DNA of 33,525 nucleotides from Accumulibacter sp. (GTDB taxonomy: Bacteria > Pseudomonadota > Gammaproteobacteria > Burkholderiales > Rhodocyclaceae): NCBI GenBank assembly GCA_031266435.1, contig JAISAZ010000004.1:1-33525 (forward strand), written 5' to 3'. The translations under genes were made by a program, and so were the position numbers. Positions within the stretch are counted from its first letter, which is position 1. Each line of letters starts with the position of its first letter. The notes beneath the pieces were generated by a model, which had not been told where the DNA came from, searched no databases, and saw only the letters and a list, made by a program, of their open reading frames with translations. Shown here in pieces: positions 15,798-24,129 of this stretch.

Positions 15798-17093
15798 ATG
15801 AAATCCACGCAGGAACCAGAGATACCGTCGAACGTTTGCCACGACCTTCGGAAGAAGGCGTTTGGCTCGAAAAAACCCGTGCTCAAGTCCGACAAACTCG
15901 CGAATGTCTGTTACGACATTCGCGGACCGGTGCTCGAACAGGCCAAGAGGATGGAGGAAGAGGGGCACAGGATCATCAAGCTGAACATCGGCAATCTGGC
16001 GCCTTTCGGTTTTGATTCTCCCGAAGAGATCCGGCTCGATATGATCCGCAATTTGCCGGAAGCGGCGGGTTATTCGGATTCAAAGGGAATTTTTCCCGCG
16101 CGCAAGGCCGTGATGCATTACACGCAACAGAAGCATATCAAGGGCGTTACGCTCGACGACATCTACATCGGCAATGGCGTCTCCGAGCTGATCTGCCTTT
16201 CGATGAACGCCTTGCTGAACGCGGGCGACGAAGTTTTGCTGCCGGCGCCCGATTATCCTCTCTGGACGGCGGCCGTCAGCCTTTCGGGCGGCGCGCCGCG
16301 CCACTATCTGTGCGACGAGAACAACGGATGGCTTCCCGACATTGATGACATTCGGTCGAAGATCACGCCGCGCACGCGCGCGATCGTCGTCATCAATCCG
16401 AACAATCCGACGGGCGCGCTGTATCCCGACGATCTCTTGAAAGAAATCGTCGAAATCGCGCGGGAGAACGAGCTGATCATCTACGCCGACGAGGTTTATG
16501 ACAAAGTGCTCTACGACGGCGTGGCGCACACGGCGATCGCTTCGCTTTCCGACGACGTGTTGATTGTCAGTTTCAACGGCCTTTCGAAGAATTACCGTTC
16601 CTGCGGGTACCGCGCCGGATGGATGGTCGTCTCGGGCGACCTTGCGCGCGCGCGGGATTACATCGAAGGTCTGGACATGCTCGCGTCGATGCGTCTGTGC
16701 GCGAACGTTCCGGGGCAATACGGCATCCAGACGGCGCTCGGCGGTTATCAGAGCATCGACGACCTCGTCATGCCCGGCGGTCGCATGTGCCGCCAGCGCA
16801 ACCTGGCGTACGAGCGGATCACCGCGATTCCCGGCGTGAGTTGCGTCAAGCCGAAAGCGACGCTGTATATGTTCCCGAAGCTCGATCCGAAGGTTTATCC
16901 GATTGAAGACGATCAGGCTTTCATTGCGGAACTTCTGCGCGAGGAGCGTGTTCTGCTCGTTCAGGGGAGCGGCTTCAACTGGCCGCGCCCCGACCATTTT
17001 CGCCTGGTTTTTCTTCCGTACGAGGACGATCTCGAAGAGGCGATCGGGCGCATCGCCCGGTTTTTGGAGAACTTCCGTGCGCGCAGGGCGTAA
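15798..17093 (+). CDS. alaA: Alanine-type PLP aminotransferase (AlaA-like)
   Basis: This 431-residue class I/II aminotransferase closely follows E. coli AlaA (YfbQ), the glutamate-pyruvate transaminase. Matching segments are KSDKLANVCYDIRGPVL, LNIGNLAPFGFDSPEE, IYIGNGVSELI, PAPDYPLWTAAVSLSGG, INPNNPTGALY, YADEVYDKVLYD and LDMLASMRLCANVPGQ. The PLP lysine lies in FNGLSKNYRS. ATG 15798 is preceded by GAGAGGG at good spacing, while the upstream TTG at 15771 has no such site. The N-terminus is about 26 residues longer than I expect for the family, and part of it (SNVCHDLR) resembles the downstream ANVCYDIR. It lies just upstream of hom and thrC in the same direction. Confidence 0.9.
   Translation: MKSTQEPEIPSNVCHDLRKKAFGSKKPVLKSDKLANVCYDIRGPVLEQAKRMEEEGHRIIKLNIGNLAPFGFDSPEEIRLDMIRNLPEAAGYSDSKGIFPARKAVMHYTQQKHIKGVTLDDIYIGNGVSELICLSMNALLNAGDEVLLPAPDYPLWTAAVSLSGGAPRHYLCDENNGWLPDIDDIRSKITPRTRAIVVINPNNPTGALYPDDLLKEIVEIARENELIIYADEVYDKVLYDGVAHTAIASLSDDVLIVSFNGLSKNYRSCGYRAGWMVVSGDLARARDYIEGLDMLASMRLCANVPGQYGIQTALGGYQSIDDLVMPGGRMCRQRNLAYERITAIPGVSCVKPKATLYMFPKLDPKVYPIEDDQAFIAELLREERVLLVQGSGFNWPRPDHFRLVFLPYEDDLEEAIGRIARFLENFRARRA
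15899..15924 (+). other. Perfect inverted repeat inside the aminotransferase 5' coding region
   Basis: CGCGAATGTC and GACATTCGCG form a perfect 10-bp stem with a 6-base loop, about 100 bases into the coding region. It encodes part of the conserved LANVCYDIRG segment, so it may be fortuitous. Confidence 0.5.
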
Positions 17094-17126
17094 ACCGATT
17101 TTTTTTAACCCTTGAAAACAATTCAG

Positions 17127-18437
17127 ATGAAACCGATCAACATAGGACTCCTCGGCATTGGAACTGTAGGCGGCGGCACTTTTTCCGTCCTCGACCGGAA
17201 CAACGAGGAAATTACCCGGCGCTCCGGGCGCCCGCTTCGGATAAGCGTCGTCGCGGACAAGAACATTGCGCACGCGGAGAAGGCGACGCAGGGGAAATGC
17301 CGGCTTACCGACGATGCCTTTTCGGTCGTTTCCGACCCGGAAATCGACGTCGTCGTCGAATTGATCGGCGGATGCGGCGTCGCAAAAGACCTCGTGCTGA
17401 GGGCCATGGAAAACGGCAAGCACGTCGTGACGGCGAACAAGGCGCTGATCGCTTCTCACGGCAACGAGATTTTCGCGGTGGCGCGGGAAAGAAACGTCAT
17501 GGTCGCGTTCGAGGCGGCCGTCGCTGGCGGCATCCCGATCATCAAGGCGCTTCGTGAAGGTCTGACGGCGAATCACATCGAATGGGTCTCCGGGATCATC
17601 AACGGGACGACGAATTTCATCCTCTCGGAAATGCGCGAGCGGGGAGAGCCTTTCGACGTCGTGCTGAAAGAAGCGCAACGCCTGGGTTACGCCGAGGCCG
17701 ACCCGACCTTCGACATCGAGGGCGTCGACGCGGCGCACAAGCTGACGATCATGAGCGCGATCGCCTTCGGGACGCGGATGAATTTCGAGAAAGCGCATAT
17801 CGAGGGGATCAGCCGACTCGATTCGATAGATATCAAGTACGCGGGGCAGTTGGGGTATCGGATCAAACTCCTCGGCGTAACGAAGCGGACGGTCGCGGGA
17901 ATCGAGTTGCGCGTCCATCCGACGCTGATCCCGGAAAAACGCCTGATCGCCAACGTCGAGGGCGCGATGAACGCCGTCCTCGTCAAGGGCGACGCGGTCG
18001 GTTCGACGCTCTACTACGGCAAGGGCGCGGGCGCTGAACCGACCGCGTCCGCCGTGATCGCCGACCTCGTCGATATCGCGCGGATGCTGACGTCGAACCC
18101 GGAGCATCGCGTTCCGCACCTGGCGTTCCAGCCGGACGCGGTCGTCGACCTGCCGATCCTTCCGATTTCCGAAGTCGTGACGAGTTATTACCTGCGTCTG
18201 CGCGTCGAAGACAAACCCGGCGTACTCGCCGATATTACGCATATCCTCGCCGACCAGTTGATCTCGATCAACGCGATGATCCAGCGCGAACCCGACGAGG
18301 GCGAGGATCAGACCGACATCATCCTGCTGACGCACGAGACGCGCGAAAAGAATATCAATGCGGCGATCTCCAAAATCGAGTCGCTCCCCGTCGTCAAGGG
18401 ACGCTTGATCCGTCTGCGGCTGGAAGAATTGACTTAA
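17127..18437 (+). CDS. hom: Homoserine dehydrogenase
   Basis: This 436-residue enzyme catalyses reduction of aspartate semialdehyde to homoserine, the branch to threonine and methionine. The N-terminal NAD(P) loop is GLLGIGTVGGG. ANKALIASHG, EAAVAGGIPIIKALREGL, GIINGTTNFILSEM and AEADPTFDIEGVDAAHKL are the catalytic and substrate motifs. A C-terminal ACT domain (YYLRLRVEDKPGVLADI, ~350 on) indicates allosteric control, probably by threonine. ATG 17127 is preferred; an in-frame TTG at 17112 is the alternative. It follows the aminotransferase by 33 bp and precedes thrC by 41 bp, so the three genes probably form one operon. The length is the usual one for the single-domain form without aspartokinase. 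Confidence 0.96.
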   Translation: MKPINIGLLGIGTVGGGTFSVLDRNNEEITRRSGRPLRISVVADKNIAHAEKATQGKCRLTDDAFSVVSDPEIDVVVELIGGCGVAKDLVLRAMENGKHVVTANKALIASHGNEIFAVARERNVMVAFEAAVAGGIPIIKALREGLTANHIEWVSGIINGTTNFILSEMRERGEPFDVVLKEAQRLGYAEADPTFDIEGVDAAHKLTIMSAIAFGTRMNFEKAHIEGISRLDSIDIKYAGQLGYRIKLLGVTKRTVAGIELRVHPTLIPEKRLIANVEGAMNAVLVKGDAVGSTLYYGKGAGAEPTASAVIADLVDIARMLTSNPEHRVPHLAFQPDAVVDLPILPISEVVTSYYLRLRVEDKPGVLADITHILADQLISINAMIQREPDEGEDQTDIILLTHETREKNINAAISKIESLPVVKGRLIRLRLEELT

Positions 18438-18478
18438 GGGATTTCGCACCACCGACGATCGATAAAGGGAACACAAGC

Positions 18479-19921
18479 ATGCGTTATATCTCGACCCGCG
18501 ACGCTTCGCTGAATCCGCAGAAAAAAACGTTTACCGAAATCCTGCTCGGCGGACTCGCGCCCGACGGCGGTCTCTACCTTCCCGAAGCCTACCCGCAACT
18601 CGGGAACGAGGAATTGAATCGCTGGCGCCGGCTTTCCTACGCCGAACTGGCTTTCGAAGTGCTGTCGAAATTCATCGACGACATCCCCTCGGCAGATTTG
18701 AAAGCCCTCGTCGATAAGACCTATACGCCCGCCGTGTACTGCAACGGGCGTGACTTGAAGAACGCCGGCGAAATCACGCCGATACGCCCGCTTGAACCCG
18801 GATTCGGCCTTTTGGAGCTTTCCAACGGGCCGACGCTCGCGTTCAAGGATATGGCGATGCAGCTTCTGGGGAATCTTTTCGAATACGTCCTGGAAAAGCG
18901 CGGCGAGACGATCAATATTCTCGGCGCCACGTCGGGCGATACGGGTTCGGCTGCCGAATACGCGATGCGCGGGAAAAAGGGAATCCGCGTTTTCATGCTT
19001 TCGCCGCACGAACGGATGAGCGCGTTTCAGCGCGCGCAGATGTATTCGCTCCAGGACACCAATATCTACAACATCGCCGTGCGCGGGATGTTCGACGACA
19101 CGCAGGATATCGTCAAGGCGGTTTCGAACGATCACGCTTTCAAATCCAGGTTCAAAATCGGAGCGGTGAATTCGATCAACTGGGCGAGAGTGGTCGCGCA
19201 AGTGATTTATTACATCAAGGCGTCGCTTGCCGTGACGCAGTCGAACGACGAGCGCGTGGCTTTCGCGGTGCCCACGGGGAATTTCGGCAATATTTGCGCG
19301 GGGCACATCGTGCGGATGATGGGCGCGCCGATCGGTCGGCTTATCCTGGCGACGAACGAGAACGACGTACTCGACGAATTTTTCCGGACGGGCGTTTATC
19401 GACCGCGCAAAGCCGCGGAAACCTTCACGACATCGAGCCCGTCGATGGACATTTCCAAGGCGTCCAATTTCGAACGCTTTGTTTTCGACCTCGTCGGGCG
19501 CGACCCCGCGCAGCTTCGTTGCCTCTGGGGAGAAATCGACCGGGGCGGGAGCTTCGATCTCTCAAAAACGCCGTATTTCGAGCGTCTGCCGCACTTTGCC
19601 TTCGTCTCCGGGAAGAGTTCGCACGCAGACCGTATTGCGACGATCCGCAAGGTATACGAGAAATACGGCCTGATGATCGACCCGCATACCGCAGACGGCT
19701 TCAAAGTCGCCTTCGAGAACCCGACGCCGGATATGCCGCTGCTTGCGCTGGAAACGGCCTTGCCGGCCAAGTTCGCGGAAACGCTCATGGAAGCGATCGG
19801 CAAATCGCCGACGCGCCCGCCGGCGATGGAGGGCATCGAGCGTCTGCCGCAGCGGGTGACCGTCCTCGACGCGGACGTGCAATCCGTCAAACGTTTCATC
19901 GAAGAGCACGCCGCCGACTGA
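18479..19921 (+). CDS. thrC: Threonine synthase
   Basis: This 480-residue PLP enzyme converts O-phosphohomoserine to threonine. It starts MRYISTRDAS like other long-form (proteobacterial) threonine synthases. SNGPTLAFKDMAMQLLGN carries the PLP lysine. ATSGDTGSAAEYAMRGK is the phosphate-binding loop region. VPTGNFGNICAGHI and ATNENDVLDEFFRTG are conserved later segments. AAAGGGA lies upstream of the ATG. It follows hom directly, completing the homoserine-to-threonine branch apart from homoserine kinase, which is not in the window. Confidence 0.96.
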   Translation: MRYISTRDASLNPQKKTFTEILLGGLAPDGGLYLPEAYPQLGNEELNRWRRLSYAELAFEVLSKFIDDIPSADLKALVDKTYTPAVYCNGRDLKNAGEITPIRPLEPGFGLLELSNGPTLAFKDMAMQLLGNLFEYVLEKRGETINILGATSGDTGSAAEYAMRGKKGIRVFMLSPHERMSAFQRAQMYSLQDTNIYNIAVRGMFDDTQDIVKAVSNDHAFKSRFKIGAVNSINWARVVAQVIYYIKASLAVTQSNDERVAFAVPTGNFGNICAGHIVRMMGAPIGRLILATNENDVLDEFFRTGVYRPRKAAETFTTSSPSMDISKASNFERFVFDLVGRDPAQLRCLWGEIDRGGSFDLSKTPYFERLPHFAFVSGKSSHADRIATIRKVYEKYGLMIDPHTADGFKVAFENPTPDMPLLALETALPAKFAETLMEAIGKSPTRPPAMEGIERLPQRVTVLDADVQSVKRFIEEHAAD

Positions 19922-20035
19922 TTCCGTTTCGGCGCGTTCCCGCCGAGCGAATCCATGAAGCGCGGGCGCGTCGGACGAAGGCGGCACGGCGGGGCCTTCT
20001 TCGGAAAATATTGTGAAAACGCACGGGAGGAAAAA

Positions 20036-20845
20036 ATGCTTGGCGGAATCATCGGCGATATTTGCGGCTCGATTTACGAATGGCGCAACCGAAAAACGGA
20101 GAACCCGGACGAAATCGACCTGGTGAATCCGAAATGTCGTTTTACCGACGATTCGGTTTTGACGGTCGCGGTAGCCGACGCCTGCCTTGGGGAACGGGAC
20201 TATCGAAGCGCGCTCAAGGACTGGGGTACGCGTTATCTCGACGCCGGGTACGGCGGCTCGTTTCGCCAGTGGCTCGTGCGCGAGGATGCCGACGCTTACA
20301 ATAGCTGGGGGAACGGCTCGGCGATGCGCGTCGGCCCGGTCGGATGGGCTTTCGATACACTCGAAGAGACGCTCGACGAGGCGCGGCGTTCGGCGGAAGT
20401 CACGCACAACCACCCCGAAGGCGTCAAGGGCGCGCAGGCGGTAGCCGCCGCGATCTTTCTCGCGCGTTCAGGGCGTTCCAAAGCGGAAATCGGGGATTAC
20501 ATCAAGAAGTCTTGCGCTTACGACCTGGATCGGTCTTTGAACGAGATTCGCCCTGATTATGAATTCGATGTGAGTTGCCAGGGAAGCGTTCCCGAAGCGC
20601 TCATCGCCTTCTTCGAGAGCCGCGACTATGCGCACGCGATCCGGTTGGCGATTTCGATCGGGGGCGACAGCGATACGATCGCCTGCATCACCGGTAGCGT
20701 CGCCGAGGCTTTTTACCGGGAAATCCCCGCCGAACTCGGCGCGATGGCGTGGAATCGCGTGACGCACGAAATGCGTTTGCTGATACATGCCTTTCTCGAA
20801 AAATACACGCTTCCCTCGGCGAGCGTCTTCACGCACGGCGACTGA
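20036..20845 (+). CDS. ADP-ribosylglycohydrolase family protein
   Basis: This 269-residue protein has the ARH fold signatures. MLGGIIGDICGSIYE opens the fold. FTDDSVLTVAVAD holds the first metal-binding Asp pair. NSWGNGSAMRVGPVGWAF is the substrate-side loop. GGDSDTIACITGSVAEAF holds the second metal site. Family members use two Mg ions to remove ADP-ribose from proteins or nucleic acids, or to hydrolyse related ADP-ribosyl compounds. Which substrate applies here cannot be told. ATG 20036 follows GGGAGG at ideal spacing; a longer start at 19955 lacks one. It lies 114 bp after thrC and may be read from the same transcript. No ADP-ribosyltransferase gene is visible nearby. Confidence 0.9.
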   Translation: MLGGIIGDICGSIYEWRNRKTENPDEIDLVNPKCRFTDDSVLTVAVADACLGERDYRSALKDWGTRYLDAGYGGSFRQWLVREDADAYNSWGNGSAMRVGPVGWAFDTLEETLDEARRSAEVTHNHPEGVKGAQAVAAAIFLARSGRSKAEIGDYIKKSCAYDLDRSLNEIRPDYEFDVSCQGSVPEALIAFFESRDYAHAIRLAISIGGDSDTIACITGSVAEAFYREIPAELGAMAWNRVTHEMRLLIHAFLEKYTLPSASVFTHGD

Positions 20846-20874
20846 CGCTGTTTCCTGATCGACCGCTCTAAGAA

Positions 20875-20981
20875 CTCATTCCTTTTCCAGTTCATTCATG
20901 CCGAGAAGACGAGCCGCAGACAGTACAAGTAGTACGGCAAGGCGAGTCGACGATGGAAGGGATGGACTGGAAATGGAATCA
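20875..20981 (-). repeat. Dispersed element, copy C (after ygfZ, reverse orientation)
   Basis: Read on the minus strand, TGATTCCATTTCCAGTCC starts with the ygfZ stop codon, and the right end GAACTGGAAAAGGAATGAG is identical to copies A and D. The length is 107 bp, one base shorter than A and D because one T is missing in the CGACTTCGCC segment. This breaks the through-frame. On this strand no gene follows; beyond it lies the 3' end of the convergent ARH gene. Confidence 0.85.
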
Positions 20982-21980
20982 GATTTCAAGCGCTTCGACG
21001 GAATCAAAAAGCTGACCGCTTTCCGAGCGGATTCCGCCCGCTTGGGCGGCTTCGTCCAGAAGGACGCCGAGCGCGTCGAACCCGCCTTCGGGCGACGGCG
21101 CCGCGCAGACGAGCGTTCCGCAAGCGGCTTCGGCGCTGTAAACGGGTTCGCCCGCGCGCGCCGATGCCTCGGTGTGAAGACGGTAAAGGTGGCGTTTGAG
21201 CCGACCGAGGTATTGCGAGCGCGCGACGACTTCCTGTCCGGGATAACAACCTTTGGTAAAGCTGACGCCGCCGATTTTTTCGAAGCCGAGCATTTGCGGC
21301 ACGAATTTTTCTTCGGTCGCTTGGGTGATCCACGGGATCCCGGCACGGATGTCGAGCCACCGCCACGCGGGAACACCGACCGGCGTCGCTTTTCCGGCAA
21401 GTTTTTTCCAGACTCCCCTTGCGGCGTCCGCCTGGATCGCCGCGATGTAGCGCCGATCCTCAATGCGGATGAGCGTTCCGCCGTCGAATTTCGCCGTCCC
21501 GGTCAGTGGGACGGGCAGGGCGGCGGCGCGGAGGACTTCGGGCGCGTCGGGTCCGGAAACGCCGAAGAGCGCGATGGCGTCCGATTCGTCGGATAGCTCG
21601 ACTTTCGATCGCAGAACATACATCCGCAAACGCTTTATCGTCGTTGCGAGCAGGTCGGCGGAGAGCAGGGCGTGGTAAGCACCCTGATCCCGATAGAGGA
21701 TGAAATTCGCAAGCATCCGCCCTTGGGGCGAACACCACGCGGAATATTGAGAGGCGTCGGCGCCGAGGCCTTCAACGTCGCTCGTAAACAAATTGTGCAA
21801 ATAGGTCTTCGCGTCGTCCCCGGAAAAGCCGACGACGGAAAGATGCGTGAGCGGCGAGACGACCGTCGCGTCGCGCGCAAGTCTGCTTTCGACGATTTCA
21901 GAGCCGAAAACCAGGTGGCCGCTTTCTTCCGTGCGCGCGCCCGCGCTTGCGAGAAATTCAAGCCAGGAAATTTTCGCCAT
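20979..21980 (-). CDS. ygfZ: Folate-binding protein YgfZ (GcvT-like)
   Basis: This 333-residue protein contains the YgfZ hallmark KGCYPGQE within FTKGCYPGQEVVARSQYLG, including the conserved Cys. The N-terminal GcvT-like fold is supported by THLSVVGFSGDDAKTYLHNLFTSDV and SPQGRMLANFILYR. In other bacteria YgfZ binds tetrahydrofolate and supports repair or assembly of certain Fe-S enzymes. The ATG at 21980 begins MAKISWLEFLASAGA. The gene is divergent from mltG, a common betaproteobacterial arrangement. Its stop codon is the first codon of repeat copy C, so the element sits immediately at the 3' end. Confidence 0.95.
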   Translation of the reverse strand: MAKISWLEFLASAGARTEESGHLVFGSEIVESRLARDATVVSPLTHLSVVGFSGDDAKTYLHNLFTSDVEGLGADASQYSAWCSPQGRMLANFILYRDQGAYHALLSADLLATTIKRLRMYVLRSKVELSDESDAIALFGVSGPDAPEVLRAAALPVPLTGTAKFDGGTLIRIEDRRYIAAIQADAARGVWKKLAGKATPVGVPAWRWLDIRAGIPWITQATEEKFVPQMLGFEKIGGVSFTKGCYPGQEVVARSQYLGRLKRHLYRLHTEASARAGEPVYSAEAACGTLVCAAPSPEGGFDALGVLLDEAAQAGGIRSESGQLFDSVEALEI

Positions 21981-22162
21981 AGTGTTCCGCGATTCTCGAT
22001 TTCATCAGTGTGATGCCTTGAACGATTTTCAAGCCGATTTTGTACCGGAAGTCCGAGAAAGCCGCTTCTCCGGTTATCATTCGATTTTGAATCGCTTATG
22101 ACCGTGTCGGCGCGTACGCTGCCTTGCGTGTCATCGGCTCATTCGTGGAATTCATGAGCGGA

Positions 22163-22168
22163 ATTATA
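22163..22168 (-). promoter_or_regulatory. Candidate -10 box (minus strand) in the ygfZ-mltG spacer
   Basis: TATAAT is read on the minus strand, within the small inverted repeat GCGGA/TCCGC. No good -35 box is present at 16-18 bases, so the call is weak. The 278-bp spacer must hold the divergent promoters. Confidence 0.25.
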
Positions 22169-22258
22169 TCCGCATCGCCGATAAACGTTTTTATTTGGAA
22201 GGAATCGAGGAGAGAGAAGCCGCCGCCCAGCCTTCTTCTCCTCGCCACGTGCTCCGAC

Positions 22259-23266
22259 ATGCGAACTTTTTTTGGATTCATCAAATGGTTTCTCACGCTC
22301 TGCCTCGTCGTCGCGGTGGCCGGAGGCTGGCTTTTTTACAAGGACGCCACGTCGCCGCTCGTTTTCGAGAAGGAGCGCGTCGATTTTCAAATTCTCCCCG
22401 GGAGCAGCCTCAAGACGGTAATCCGCGATATTTCAAGCGCGGGCGTGACGCTCAACCCCTGGACTTTCCGTCTTCTCGGAAAGATCATGCGCGCCGAATC
22501 GGCGATCAAGGCGGGCAGCTACGAAATCCGGCAGGGAACGACGCCGCAGGAACTCCTGGAAAAATTGATGCGCGGCGATGTTTCACAAACCGAGATCACC
22601 TTCATCGAAGGCTGGACCTTCCGCCAGATACGGGAAAGGCTCGACGCGCACCCCGACGTGCGCCACGATACGAAAGGCCTGAGCGACCAGGAGATCATGC
22701 AGCGTATCGGCGCGCCCGATGTTTTTCCCGAAGGGCGCTTCTTCCCCGATACCTATCTCTTCGTCAAGCAAAGCGCCGACATCGACGTTCTCGCGCGCGC
22801 TTTCAGGATCATGCGCGAACACCTCGAACGCGAGTGGGGCGCCCGACAAGCGGATCTGCCTTACCGTGATTCCGTCGAGGCGCTGGTCATGGCGTCGATC
22901 ATCGAGAAAGAAACGGGACGCGAAGCGGATCGCCCGATCATCGCCGCCGTTTTCGTCAACCGCTTGCGGCAGAACATGTTGCTCCAAACCGACCCGACGG
23001 TCATCTACGGGATGGGTGAAAATTTCGACGGCAACCTGCGCAAACAGGATTTGACCACCGACACGCCTTACAACACCTACACGCGCGCCGGTCTGCCGCC
23101 CACGCCGATCGCGATGCCCGGTCTTGCTTCCCTGCGCGCCGCTTTGAACCCCGCGCAAAGCAGCGCGATCTATTTCGTCGCGCGCGGCGACGGGACCAGC
23201 GAGTTCTCGAATACGCTCGAAGAGCACAATCGCGCGGTTAGCCGTTTTCAGCGAAAGGGAAGGTAG
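22259..23266 (+). CDS. mltG: Endolytic murein transglycosylase MltG
   Basis: This 335-residue YceG-family enzyme cleaves nascent peptidoglycan strands at the inner membrane. It has a short N-terminal tail, one TM helix at ~11-30, then a LysM-like region. The catalytic domain shows VMASIIEKETGREADRP (catalytic Glu in EKE), VFVNRLRQNMLLQTDPTVIYGMG, DTPYNTYTRAGLPPTPIAMPG and ALNPAQSSAIYFVARGDG. ATG 22259 gives the usual family length; an upstream in-frame start at 22124 adds a non-conserved stretch. It is followed by repeat copy D and tmk, the usual betaproteobacterial neighbour. Confidence 0.96.
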   Translation: MRTFFGFIKWFLTLCLVVAVAGGWLFYKDATSPLVFEKERVDFQILPGSSLKTVIRDISSAGVTLNPWTFRLLGKIMRAESAIKAGSYEIRQGTTPQELLEKLMRGDVSQTEITFIEGWTFRQIRERLDAHPDVRHDTKGLSDQEIMQRIGAPDVFPEGRFFPDTYLFVKQSADIDVLARAFRIMREHLEREWGARQADLPYRDSVEALVMASIIEKETGREADRPIIAAVFVNRLRQNMLLQTDPTVIYGMGENFDGNLRKQDLTTDTPYNTYTRAGLPPTPIAMPGLASLRAALNPAQSSAIYFVARGDGTSEFSNTLEEHNRAVSRFQRKGR

Positions 23267-23271
23267 GCACT

Positions 23272-23380
23272 GTGATTCCATTTACAGTTCATCCCTTCCT
23301 TTGTCGACTTCGCCTTGCCGTACTACTTGTACTGTCTGCGGCTCGTCTTCTCGGTATGAATGAACTGGAAAAGGAATGAG
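23272..23380 (+). repeat. 108-bp dispersed element, copy D (between mltG and tmk)
   Basis: It starts 5 bp after the mltG TAG, with TGATTCCATTTACAGTTC, and ends with GAACTGGAAAAGGAATGAG, in which the ATG is the tmk start. From GTG 23272 a frame of 36 codons including the stop is open across the element, ending MNELEKE, with its TGA overlapping the tmk ATG. It is the same length as copy A and differs from it at about 15 positions. Confidence 0.85.
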
Positions 23381-24056
23381 AAACTGCGCGCGGGAAAGCG
23401 AAGAAACCGGGCAGGGCGGGAGTCTCGACCGTCCGCCGACCGGTCGGGGGAAATTCATCAGCTTCGAAGGGATAGACGGGGCGGGCAAAAGTACGCACAT
23501 CGACGCCGCGATCGATCTTTTGCGCTCGAAAGGCCTCAAGGTCGTTTCCACGCGCGAACCAGGCGGGACGCCGCTCGGAGAAAAGTTGCGCGAACTCCTT
23601 TTGCACGAGCCGATGCATCTGGAGACCGAAACCCTCCTGATGTTTGCCGCTCGGCGCGAGCACGTCGCGCGCGTCATCGAGCCGGCGCTTGCGCGCGGCG
23701 ACTGGGTCGTCTGCGACCGTTTTACCGACGCGACTTACGCCTACCAGGGCGGGGGGCGCGGACTCGATCTTGTGAAGATCGAGATGCTCGAACGCTGGGT
23801 TCATGAAAACCTGCAACCCGACCTGACTTTTTTGTTCGACCTTCCGACGACGGTCGCCCAGCGACGCATTCAGGCGCAGGGAAGGGACGCCGACCGTTTT
23901 GAGCGGGAAAAGGCGGATTTTCACGCGCGCGTCCGCGAAGCCTATCTATCGCGCGCGTCGCGTTTCCGCCGTTTCTGCGTCGTCGACGCCGACCGGACGC
24001 GCGATGAAATCAAGAAATTAGTTGAAGAAAGTATTCTAAGCTATTGTTTTCAATAA
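23376..24056 (+). CDS. tmk: Thymidylate kinase
   Basis: This 226-residue kinase phosphorylates dTMP to dTDP. The P-loop is [11 protein letters not shown], followed by [18 protein letters not shown] (the DR/EP dTMP-binding motif), [17 protein letters not shown], and a lid region [14 protein letters not shown]. The core normally starts two to four residues before FISFEG. Here a 28-residue leader ([13 protein letters not shown]...) precedes it, and I see no other ATG, GTG or TTG in frame. The start codon therefore lies in repeat copy D, which seems to have replaced the original start region. It is followed by holB, as in many bacteria. Confidence 0.95.
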   Translation: MRNCARESEETGQGGSLDRPPTGRGKFISFEGIDGAGKSTHIDAAIDLLRSKGLKVVSTREPGGTPLGEKLRELLLHEPMHLETETLLMFAARREHVARVIEPALARGDWVVCDRFTDATYAYQGGGRGLDLVKIEMLERWVHENLQPDLTFLFDLPTTVAQRRIQAQGRDADRFEREKADFHARVREAYLSRASRFRRFCVVDADRTRDEIKKLVEESILSYCFQ

Positions 24057-24129
24057 AAAATTGATTGAATCTCTTTTATCCACATTTCTTGAAGTAACTT
24101 ATTAAAACAACGCTGTAACAGATTGATTT

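Noticed and set aside
16080-18476. A 798-codon minus-strand frame across the aminotransferase and hom genes
   Set aside because: It is antisense to two clear enzymes and has low-complexity Arg/Asp-rich composition.
24057-24129. A promoter in the AT-rich tmk-holB spacer
   Set aside because: AT-rich, but no pair of boxes at acceptable spacing could be placed.
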